A program made the position numbers and the translations under genes. Shown in pieces: positions 1 to 6,106 of a stretch of 7,381 bases of DNA; the first letter of the stretch is position 1; each line of letters begins with the position of its first letter. Under the pieces are notes generated by a model. It did no database searches, was not told the origin of the DNA, and saw only the letters and a list, made by a program, of their open reading frames with translations. Origin of the DNA: Pedobacter sp. (GTDB lineage Bacteria; Bacteroidota; Bacteroidia; Sphingobacteriales; Sphingobacteriaceae); NCBI GenBank assembly GCA_004295885.1, contig SEDG01000286.1:1-7381 (forward strand), in the 5' to 3' direction.

Positions 1-417
1 GAAGAAGCATTAGCAAAAGAACAAGCAATGGCTGCAGTTAGAGACAGTTTAAAATTAGATAGTTTTAAAAGAGCAGAAGTTGCTAAACAAGAATTGTTAA
101 AAGAACAAAAACACCAAGCCGAATTAGCTGCAGCTAGACATAGCGCTACAAGAAGTAACTCGGGAAGCAATTACTCTTCAAGTGGTAGTACTACAACATC
201 ATCTGCTGGTACAACTACAGCCGCACAGAAAAAAGGATGGAGTAGTGCTGCAAAAGGTACTGCAATTGGCGCTGGAGTTGGCGCTTTGAGTGGCGTGTTA
301 ATTGATAAAAAGGACGGTAGAGGTGCGATAATCGGTGGTTTAGCTGGTGCAGGTGCCGGTTATGTAATTGGTAGATCTAGAGATGTGAAAAGCGGAAGAG
401 TGCAACCGAAAAACTAA
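1..417 (+). CDS. Glycine-zipper (YMGG-like) protein, 5'-truncated by the window
   Basis: The frame is open from base 1, nine codons upstream of the first ATG (base 28), so the true start lies outside the window and 138 residues are visible. The first ~45 residues are charged and rich in Ala, Lys and Glu, probably helical. A low-complexity Ser/Thr/Gly linker follows. The C-terminal part is a glycine zipper: two Gly/Ala-rich hydrophobic stretches (GTAIGAGVGALSGVLI and GAIIGGLAGAGAGYVIG) joined by a short polar turn, DKKDGRG. Such hairpins form membrane-associated helix pairs, and YMGG-like proteins of this build are common in Bacteroidota envelopes, where their role is poorly defined. The ending (SRDVKSGRVQPKN) is basic. 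An intrinsic terminator follows 18 bases after the stop codon. The zipper call is firm; a specific function cannot be given. Confidence 0.8.
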   Translation, partial: EEALAKEQAMAAVRDSLKLDSFKRAEVAKQELLKEQKHQAELAAARHSATRSNSGSNYSSSGSTTTSSAGTTTAAQKKGWSSAAKGTAIGAGVGALSGVLIDKKDGRGAIIGGLAGAGAGYVIGRSRDVKSGRVQPKN

Positions 418-435
418 TACACCTTAATATATTTG

Positions 436-470
436 AAGCCTTCAACCTTAATTGGTTGAAGGCTTTTTTA
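436..470 (+). terminator. Intrinsic terminator after the glycine-zipper gene
   Basis: Bases 436-447 (AAGCCTTCAACC) pair perfectly with 454-465 (GGTTGAAGGCTT). This gives a 12-bp stem with a six-base TTAATT loop, followed by a T-rich run (TTTTTTATTT). It separates the glycine-zipper gene from the hydrolase downstream. Confidence 0.93.
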
Positions 471-548
471 TTTACTTTAATTTGAGAATTGAAGTTATCA
501 CGTCAGAAAAATTGTACATATTATTGTAGAATATTTTAATTCATAAAA

Positions 549-1634
549 ATGTACATCTTTCTATCTGTCGTTATACTTCTCGTTCTTTTTGCTTTTGTTG
601 TTTTGAATTTACCTGTATTCGGTAAAATACCTAGTGGAGATAGACTAGCAAGGATTAAGAAACTTCCTAATTATCAAGATGGAGAAATTAAAAACCAAAG
701 CTTTACACCGGTTAAACCAGAAGGGGTAACCTACTGGGATATGCTATCTAAAGTTATTGAAGGTAATAAGGATGGAACTCCGAAAAATATAATTCCTCAC
801 CAAAAACCAGATTTTAGTAGTTCTGAGCAATTGAAGTTGACTTGGTTTGGCCACTCTTCGTATTTATTTCAAGTTGACGGAAAGAATATTCTGGTCGACC
901 CAGTTTTCAGCGAGCGGACATCACCATTTCAATTTCTAGGAACAAAAAGATTTGCTGGAACAGATTTTATAAACATTGAAGATTTTCCGCCACTAGATAT
1001 AGTTTTAATTACCCACGACCATTACGACCATTTAGATTACGATACCATCCTAAAATTGAGAAAATCTGGAGCAAAGTTTATTACATCGCTTGGAGTTGGT
1101 GCTCATTTAGAACATTGGGGAATTGAATCTGAAAGGATAACAGAACTTGCTTGGCAAGAAGAAACATCGCCAATGGCAAATATTTCTTTTAAAGCTATGC
1201 CAGCTAGACATTTTTCTGGTAGATTATTCAAAAGAAATCAAACACTTTGGTCATCGTTTATCCTTAAAACTAAACACAATAACCTTTATTTAGGAGGCGA
1301 TTCTGGATATGATATACATTTTAAAGAAATAGGTGAAAATTATGGACCATTTGACTTAGCCATTTTAGAATGCGGTCAGTACAATAAAATGTGGCCAAAT
1401 ATTCATATGTTTCCTAATGAGGTAGCTTTAGCCAGTAAAGAATTAAATACGAAATATTTAATTCCAGTCCATTGGGGCAAATACAGATTAGCCCTGCATA
1501 ACTGGGACGAATCTATAAATGGAGTTCTAAAAAGTGCCATTGATTTAAATGTTGAAGTATTAACTCCTCAACTCGGCGAAACCTTTAATCTTGAAGATAA
1601 TCTTCCAAAAAGTAAATGGTGGATAAATTTATAA
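549..1634 (+). CDS. Membrane-anchored MBL-fold metal-dependent hydrolase, NAPE-PLD/UlaG-like
   Basis: This 361-residue protein begins with one hydrophobic segment (residues 2-22), probably an N-terminal anchor, since no cleavage motif is evident. The metallo-beta-lactamase fold starts near residue 96 with LTWFGHSS and the LVDPVF strand. The metal site looks complete: THDHYDHLD (H156, H158, D160, H161), H221 in ARHFSGR, D251 in GGDSGYD and H308 in IPVHWGKYRLAL. The pattern and the PVHWGKYRLALHNWDE ending match the COG2220 group, which includes N-acylphosphatidylethanolamine phospholipase D. A phosphodiesterase-type activity, possibly on a lipid, is inferred; the substrate cannot be read from sequence. 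The leader is A-rich (TTCATAAAA before ATG) with no Shine-Dalgarno. The gene stands alone, with a terminator upstream and a 61-bp gap downstream. N-terminal anchors are frequent in bacterial members of this group. Confidence 0.9.
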   Translation: MYIFLSVVILLVLFAFVVLNLPVFGKIPSGDRLARIKKLPNYQDGEIKNQSFTPVKPEGVTYWDMLSKVIEGNKDGTPKNIIPHQKPDFSSSEQLKLTWFGHSSYLFQVDGKNILVDPVFSERTSPFQFLGTKRFAGTDFINIEDFPPLDIVLITHDHYDHLDYDTILKLRKSGAKFITSLGVGAHLEHWGIESERITELAWQEETSPMANISFKAMPARHFSGRLFKRNQTLWSSFILKTKHNNLYLGGDSGYDIHFKEIGENYGPFDLAILECGQYNKMWPNIHMFPNEVALASKELNTKYLIPVHWGKYRLALHNWDESINGVLKSAIDLNVEVLTPQLGETFNLEDNLPKSKWWINL

Positions 1635-1635
1635 A

Positions 1636-1666
1636 TTGTTTAAATGAACAATAGGTGCTAATTTAG
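1636..1666 (+). promoter_or_regulatory. Candidate Bacteroidota promoter for the 1696-4793 gene block
   Basis: TTG at 1636-1638 and TAATTTAG at 1659-1666 are 20 bases apart. They match the Bacteroidota TTG-N19-20-TAnnTTTG arrangement with one mismatch in the -7 element (TTAG for TTTG). The position, 29 bases before the ATG at 1696, suits a short leader. The region is AT-rich, so a chance match is possible. Confidence 0.35.
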
Positions 1667-1695
1667 TGTTCTACTAAGCAAATAAACTAAAGCTT

Positions 1696-1890
1696 ATGAA
1701 AACCGATTTTGTAGAAATTTTTCAAACCATCAGGGCAAACCTTCAGCCTTATACTGCTAGCGGATTTACTGCAAGGGTAAATAGTGAAACTGTTTATGAA
1801 CTTTGGAGAATTGATGATAATTTGTTGGACCAAATCATAAATGCCTTAAGTGTAAACTTCACAAATTTTAAACAACAGGGGTGGGTCTAA
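1696..1890 (+). pseudogene. Internally deleted remnant of a DUF1801-like small protein (64 aa)
   Basis: The frame has an intact ATG and stop. The first ~37 residues (to YELW) resemble the start of DUF1801-like proteins of Bacteroidota: an N-terminal helix, then a QPY turn and the SGFTARVNSETVYELW strands. The last ~27 residues (IDDNLLDQIINAL to QQGWV) resemble the C-terminal helix of the same proteins, which as I recall end in a KxRGWV-type sequence. The middle, which would carry the core sheet and the long hydrophobic strands, is absent. The apparent junction is at about 1806-1810 and is in frame. Family members run to roughly 110-140 residues, so about half seems missing. A complete domain is unlikely to fold from what remains. 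The stop overlaps the GTG start of the next frame by 10 bases. Family placement is from memory; the alternative is a genuine small protein of unknown role. Confidence 0.55.
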
Positions 1891-2723
1891 ATCCATTTTG
1901 GCAAGAGGATGTTTTTTTAACTGTTCAGGGTATTTATCACCCAGCGCTAATACAGTGCGCTGAGCCTTATTTTATAATTGCTTGCCAGCAAAAATTGTTA
2001 ATTCATTTAGTACCAGTAAAAAACAACTTCAAGCCCGAAGAATTAATTGAATTACAAAAGAAGTATGAAGCGAACAATATAGTACTTGTTCAGCTATGGG
2101 AAGATGTTTGGTTAACTAGAAGGACTCAAGTTTTAAGCAGGATAAATTCATTTTTAGGACTAAACAAAAGCTATCACGGTCGTAAGGCTAAAATTGCCGC
2201 TCTAAATTTAAAACAAGCTTCTAGCTTTTTAAATGATAACCACTTACAAGGTTATATAAATGCCAAATATCATTTTGGTTTAATGGATAGTGATAAATTA
2301 ATTGCCGTAGCGAGTTTTAGCGAGGCAAGGCCGATGAAAAGTAAAGGAGAAAATTATCAATCCGCTGAATTAGTCCGTTTTGCTTCAACTGACGGATTAA
2401 CGATTGTAGGCGGATTGAGTAAATTAATTAAACACTTTTTAAAACAAATCAAGGTTAACGATTTAATGAGTTATGCCGACAGAGATTGGTCTTTAGGCAA
2501 GGGTTATGATAAGTTGGGTTTTCAGCTTAGTGAGACAACTCCGCCAGCTTTTTTATATGTAAATGAAGAAAATCTAATTCGATATTTCCCACATCGCCTG
2601 CCAAAAGAAATTTTAGATGAATTTGAAGCACAAAAAGCTTTAAATTTGGATGATTTCCTCACATCAAATGGTTATTTAAAACTATTTAATACAGGTAATT
2701 TAAAGTATCATTTATACCTCTAA
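1881..2723 (+). CDS. Vsr-like/phage homing-endonuclease-type protein, nuclease core probably degenerate
   Basis: This 280-residue protein reads like a two-part protein common in phages. Residues ~30-92 resemble the end of a Vsr-like PD-(D/E)XK domain: hydrophobic strand LLIHLVP, helix, strand IVLVQLWEDVW (67-77), then QVLSRINSFLG (83-93). Residues ~96-240 match the module that follows in homing-type endonucleases: HLQGYINAKY (121-130), ELVRFAST (163-170), VGGLSKLIKHF (176-186) and SYADRDWSLGKGYDKLGF (197-214). The end, GNLKYHLYL, is also typical. The Asp/His signature usually found in the nuclease core (EFDGxYWH-like) is not seen before WEDVW, so the nuclease may be inactive. The start is GTG: the frame opens at 1872, and its first ATG would remove half the protein. 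The gene overlaps the 64-aa frame by 10 bases and ends one base before miaA, so it is probably cotranscribed. A DNA-binding role is inferred. Confidence 0.6.
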   Translation: MGLNPFWQEDVFLTVQGIYHPALIQCAEPYFIIACQQKLLIHLVPVKNNFKPEELIELQKKYEANNIVLVQLWEDVWLTRRTQVLSRINSFLGLNKSYHGRKAKIAALNLKQASSFLNDNHLQGYINAKYHFGLMDSDKLIAVASFSEARPMKSKGENYQSAELVRFASTDGLTIVGGLSKLIKHFLKQIKVNDLMSYADRDWSLGKGYDKLGFQLSETTPPAFLYVNEENLIRYFPHRLPKEILDEFEAQKALNLDDFLTSNGYLKLFNTGNLKYHLYL

Positions 2724-2724
2724 A

Positions 2725-3669
2725 ATGTCTAACCCTTTGCTCGTAATATTAGGTCCAACTGCTTCTGGTAAAACAAAATTGGCTGTTGGCTTGGCCGATA
2801 AGTTTAATGGAGAAATAATTAGTGCAGACAGCCGCCAGATATTTAGGGATATGGATATAGGCACGGGTAAAGATTTAAACGAATATCAGGTTAATGGAAA
2901 ATCTATTCCATATCATTTGATTAACATTAAAGAAGCAGGCGAAAAATACCACGTAGATAGTTTTAAAAATGATTTTTATAAAGCTTTTGTAGATATTCTA
3001 GAAAGAAATGTAAATCCAATTCTTTGCGGTGGAACTGGGATGTATATCCATAGTTTGATACAAAATCAAGAATTTACTGCTGTTCCTAAAAATGAAGATT
3101 TAAGACAAGAACTTCAACAATTGGATAAGGGAACATTACTTGAAAGACTGGACAAGTACCCAAAAGAACTAACTAAAAATGTAGATTACTCATCTTTCAA
3201 AAGATTGGTAAGGGCAATTGAAATAGCCGAGTTTTTAAGTCATAACCAGTTAGAGACAATTGAGAGACCAGTGATTAATCCTTTTATTATCGGGTTGCAC
3301 AGCGATGTAGAAAGTAGGAGGAAAAGAATCTTAGAAAGGCTAGAACTCAGGCTAAATTCTGGATTGATTGAAGAAGTTGAGCATTTGTTGAGCAAGGGAA
3401 TTTCTAAAGAGATGTTAATTTTTTATGGTCTTGAATATAAATTTATCACCTCTTATTTATCAAATGAATTAGACTTTGATACTTTAAAGGAAAGATTAGG
3501 TACCGCAATTTGCCAATTTGCTAAAAGACAGATGACTTTTTTTAGAAAGATGGAGAAGGACGGAGTTAAAATCAATTGGTTTGATGTAAATGATGCAGAT
3601 TTACAAGAACAGGTAATTAAATTATTAGGGTCTAAATTTGACTCAAATAATCGCATATTCGCTGAATGA
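2725..3669 (+). CDS. miaA: tRNA dimethylallyltransferase MiaA
   Basis: MiaA transfers a dimethylallyl group from DMAPP to N6 of A37 in tRNAs reading UNN codons, the first step toward ms2i6A. At 314 residues it has the normal length. Visible motifs are the P-loop GPTASGKT (10-17), SADSRQ (33-38) with the catalytic-type Asp35, DIGTGKD (44-50) and CGGTGMYI (101-108). The C-terminal AKRQMTFFRKM fits the tRNA-binding region. The GTGKDLNEY, IPYHLI and YGLEYKFI segments differ from canonical MiaA (IGTAKP, GYRQ) and recall the second MiaA type found in Bacteroidota, where some genomes carry both (MIAA1/MIAA2 in Bacteroides). The ATG lies one base after the upstream stop, and the TGA overlaps the methyltransferase ATG (ATGA), so translational coupling is likely on both sides. 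Confidence 0.93.
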   Translation: MSNPLLVILGPTASGKTKLAVGLADKFNGEIISADSRQIFRDMDIGTGKDLNEYQVNGKSIPYHLINIKEAGEKYHVDSFKNDFYKAFVDILERNVNPILCGGTGMYIHSLIQNQEFTAVPKNEDLRQELQQLDKGTLLERLDKYPKELTKNVDYSSFKRLVRAIEIAEFLSHNQLETIERPVINPFIIGLHSDVESRRKRILERLELRLNSGLIEEVEHLLSKGISKEMLIFYGLEYKFITSYLSNELDFDTLKERLGTAICQFAKRQMTFFRKMEKDGVKINWFDVNDADLQEQVIKLLGSKFDSNNRIFAE

Positions 3670-4793
3670 ATACTAAGGTAAGGCCATTACTTAAATGGAC
3701 GGGAGGGAAGTTTGATGAATTTGGTATATTTGAAGCGCATATCCCAAAATTTGATAGGTACATTGAACCATTTTTTGGTGGTGGTGGTGTCTTTTTTGCC
3801 TTAAAACCGAGTGTTCAGTCTTTTATCAACGATAAAAGCTCAGACCTAATTAACTTCTATAACCAAATTGGTAATGAAGAGTTCAAAACCGGACTTCTCA
3901 AATATGTAGACGCTTGGGAGCAACTAACTGAAATTTGTGCCGAACTTTGGAAAACTTGCTCAGTAGATTTTATCAAATACGTTAAAGGCAAATGCTTAAT
4001 TGAGCAATTCGAGAGAACTTTACTAACGAGATTTTTATCAGTAATAAATTCCAATTTGTTATTTAATGAGGCCGATTTTATTATCGACTTTGCTTTGTTT
4101 CAAAAGACGGTTTTAGCAAGTATTACAGGTAAAACCAAAAGAATTAGAAATATATCCGTAAGGGAAAATAGAAAGTTTACGATTGATGAACTAGAAATAC
4201 ACTTTGAAACAGGTTTACGTGGAGGTGTTTATTTGTTTTTTAGAGAATTACTCAACAAACAGCATAAAAAACAGATAGAGTTGGTAGATTCAAAGGCGAG
4301 TGCGAACTGGTATTTCGTGAGAGAGTTTTGCTATGGATCTATGTTTAGGTTCAATAAAAGAAGTGAGTTTAACATTCCGTATGGCGGCATTGCTTATAAT
4401 CGAAAAAACTTCAGAAAAAAAGTGCATAAGATTTTCAATGAGCGTATCATCAAATTATTTAAGAACTCGAGCCTATCTAATTTAGATTTCGAAGCATTCT
4501 TAAAGTCTATCGATTTAAAGCCAACTGATTTTATATTCCTCGACCCCCCTTATGATAGCGAGTTTTCTGAATACGACCAAAGTACATTTACGCAACACGA
4601 CCAAAAAAGATTAGCAGATTTTTTAATCAATATCGGCGCAAAATGGATGATTATTATTAAAGAGACTAGCTTCATTAGAGAGATATACACTCATTCTTCA
4701 GTTAAAATTAATACGTTCGATAAAAATTATCGGTATAATGTTAAAGGACGTAATGATAGAAATGTACAGCACCTCATCATTACAAACTATTAA
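3666..4793 (+). CDS. D12-class (Dam-like) DNA adenine-N6 methyltransferase
   Basis: This enzyme is expected to transfer methyl from S-adenosylmethionine to adenine N6 in DNA. The MethyltransfD12 layout is clear: RPLLKWTGGK (6-15), AdoMet-binding motif I EPFFGGGGVFF (34-44), INDKSSDLINFY (54-65) resembling the INDxNxxLIxxY segment, FNIPYGG (235-241) and catalytic DPPY (293-296), followed by DSEFSEYDQSTF and a helix DQKRLADFL. The end (RNDRNVQHLIITNY) is typical of the group. At 375 residues it is about 100 longer than E. coli Dam. The extra length lies mostly at ~85-200, where the target recognition region is expected, so GATC specificity should not be assumed. It begins in the miaA stop codon (ATGA). 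No restriction endonuclease is recognisable in the window, so it is an orphan as far as can be seen. Confidence 0.92.
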   Translation: MNTKVRPLLKWTGGKFDEFGIFEAHIPKFDRYIEPFFGGGGVFFALKPSVQSFINDKSSDLINFYNQIGNEEFKTGLLKYVDAWEQLTEICAELWKTCSVDFIKYVKGKCLIEQFERTLLTRFLSVINSNLLFNEADFIIDFALFQKTVLASITGKTKRIRNISVRENRKFTIDELEIHFETGLRGGVYLFFRELLNKQHKKQIELVDSKASANWYFVREFCYGSMFRFNKRSEFNIPYGGIAYNRKNFRKKVHKIFNERIIKLFKNSSLSNLDFEAFLKSIDLKPTDFIFLDPPYDSEFSEYDQSTFTQHDQKRLADFLINIGAKWMIIIKETSFIREIYTHSSVKINTFDKNYRYNVKGRNDRNVQHLIITNY

Positions 4794-4864
4794 TTAAATT
4801 ACTTAATTTATAGTTAATCGTTAATTTTTACTATCTAACTATCGGCTCTGCTATCATACTGAAT

Positions 4865-4881
4865 GTTAATATGTTATTAAC
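4865..4881. repeat. 7-bp inverted repeat GTTAATA-tgt-TATTAAC upstream of the barrel genes
   Basis: Bases 4865-4871 and 4875-4881 form a perfect inverted repeat around TGT. The same GTTAAT hexamer occurs in tandem at 4813 and 4820 and inverted at 4931. With no T-run after it, this is not a terminator. It could be an operator, or simply a feature of an AT-rich leader. Confidence 0.4.
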
Positions 4882-4895
4882 TATTTGAATTTTTC

Positions 4896-4920
4896 GCCAA
4901 CCTTCTGGCCTGTTTTTTGT
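4896..4920 (+). terminator. Weak candidate terminator after the methyltransferase
   Basis: GCCA (4896-4899) pairs with TGGC (4906-4909) around a six-base loop. After CTG comes a run of six T (4912-4918, TTTTTTG). The stem is only 4 bp, so this is the best available candidate for ending the 1696-4793 block rather than a confident call. Confidence 0.28.
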
Positions 4921-4988
4921 TTAAATTTATATTAACGAGCAATAATGCTTACAAAAACAAAAAAACACTTAACCAAAGTATTTTAAAA

Positions 4989-5474
4989 ATGAAAAAATCA
5001 ACTAAATTTTTAGCTTCTGCAGCAGCTGCACTAGCTTTATTTTTTTCAATTGACGCAAACGCACAATCAGCACCGAAATTTGGTATTGGTTTAAATGTTG
5101 GTATTCCAACTAGTGATGCTTATGGTGTGGCAATTGGTGGAGATTTACGTTACCAATTTGACATCGACAAACAATTATCTATTCCAATCACTGCTGGTTT
5201 TACTAACTTAATGGGTAAGGAAATTGGCAATACAAATGTAGACTTTGCAGATTATAGTTACATTCCTGTTAAAGCTGGATTAAAATATTTCTTCAATGAT
5301 ACAGGCGCTGGTGCTTATGGATTAGCTGAAGCTGGAGCCGCATTTTCTACTGGTTCTTACAGCGGAACAAACTTCGTGTTTTCTCCTGCAATAGGTTACG
5401 CTTGGAGTAATGGTTTAGATTTAGCTGCTAAATATGAAGGTATTAGTGCTAGCGGTGGTACCTTATTTGTTTAA
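4989..5474 (+). CDS. Outer-membrane beta-barrel protein, 3'-truncated (barrel gene 1 of 3)
   Basis: The 161 residues start with a Sec signal peptide: basic MKKSTK, an Ala-rich core, cleavage at ANA|QS (25/26). The mature part alternates short amphipathic strands ending in Gly/Tyr, such as KFGIGLNVGIP, GDLRYQF, YIPVKAGLKYFF, GAYGLAEAGAAF, SPAIGYAWSNG and LDLAAKYEGIS, as in small Bacteroidota porin-like barrels. ATG 4989 is chosen over an upstream TTG (4917) because it begins the signal peptide and follows an A-rich leader. The protein ends abruptly at GGTLFV. Paralogues continue past KYE..Q with one more strand ending in an aromatic residue, so roughly 10-15 residues, including the C-terminal signal used for barrel assembly, appear lost. 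Just past its 3' end, in another frame, the signal peptide of the next gene begins. Function as a barrel is doubtful. Confidence 0.75.
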   Translation: MKKSTKFLASAAAALALFFSIDANAQSAPKFGIGLNVGIPTSDAYGVAIGGDLRYQFDIDKQLSIPITAGFTNLMGKEIGNTNVDFADYSYIPVKAGLKYFFNDTGAGAYGLAEAGAAFSTGSYSGTNFVFSPAIGYAWSNGLDLAAKYEGISASGGTLFV

Positions 5475-5965
5475 TACCTTTTCTGTTGCTAACATATCAT
5501 TTAAAAGCTCAAAGTTATGACGATTTTTTAGGTGTCAAATTTGGTATTGGAGGTGGGCTAGGACTTACAGCAAGAAGTTCTCCCTTTGGATATGCAATTA
5601 ATCTTAACCCTCAAATTCAATACTCACCTTCAGAAGCACTTGCATTAAACCTAGTTACAGGTTACACTCGTTTGCTTACAAAAGATACTAGCCCGATAAA
5701 AGACTACGATTTTATTCCCTTAAAGTTAGAGATAAAGATATTTCCGATAACTGAAAATATCTATGGGGTAGGTGTTGTAGGTGCAGGTTTGGGGCTTATG
5801 AAAGGAGTTAAGACTAATTTTACCTACGGTGGTGGCTTCGGCTATCGCTTTCTAAACGGTTATGACTTGGGAATTAAATATGAAGCTTATCAGCAAAGTA
5901 AAAAATCAATAAACTTGCAACCTAAAGCTAGCCAGTTTCAATTAGCATTTACATATTTTCTGTAG
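5471..5965 (+). pseudogene. Outer-membrane beta-barrel protein lacking its start (barrel gene 2 of 3)
   Basis: The reading frame encodes a nearly complete small barrel. It starts with LIPFLLLTYHLKAQ|SYDDF, which is the hydrophobic core and cleavage site of a signal peptide, but there is no ATG or basic N-region in front of it. Upstream, the frame runs into barrel gene 1 sequence and meets a stop at 5450. The only available start is TTG at 5486, which would leave just LTYHLKAQ and remove most of the hydrophobic core. The mature part (KFGIGGGLGLTARSSPFGYAINLNPQIQYS, strands, then DYDFIPLKLEIKIFP, YGGGFGYRFLNGYDLGIKYEAYQQ, FQLAFTYFL) is clearly paralogous to genes 1 and 3 and has an aromatic-rich last strand. 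The likely history is a deletion joining the inside of gene 1 to the signal peptide of gene 2. A protein made from TTG would be poorly exported. Confidence 0.65.
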
Positions 5966-6106
5966 CAATTCTGCATTTGAGTGCGGTCTTCTGATTATAA
6001 AGTGCATTTTTATTCAAAAAATTCTTTGTTTTTAAAACCAATCAAAGTTTAATCACGTAAATGAATTAACAAAAAACAAAAATTCATCCGTATTAAAATT
6101 TGAACT

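Noticed and set aside
28..30. ATG as the start of the glycine-zipper gene
   Set aside because: The frame is open upstream to base 1 with the same Ala/Glu/Lys composition, so this is an internal Met.
1696..2723. The 64-aa and 280-aa frames as one frameshifted gene
   Set aside because: The 64-aa frame has a natural-looking C-terminus for a different family. Two overlapping genes fit better, although the frameshift option is kept as a finding.
3453..3656. 67-codon open frame on the minus strand within miaA
   Set aside because: It lies wholly inside a well-supported gene and encodes no recognisable motif; it is an antisense shadow.
3857..4054. 65-codon open frame on the minus strand within the methyltransferase gene
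   Set aside because: Antisense to a motif-rich gene, with no start signal or domain.
4917..4988. TTG-initiated N-terminal extension of barrel gene 1
   Set aside because: The extension is polar and would bury the signal peptide; ATG 4989 begins a textbook signal sequence.
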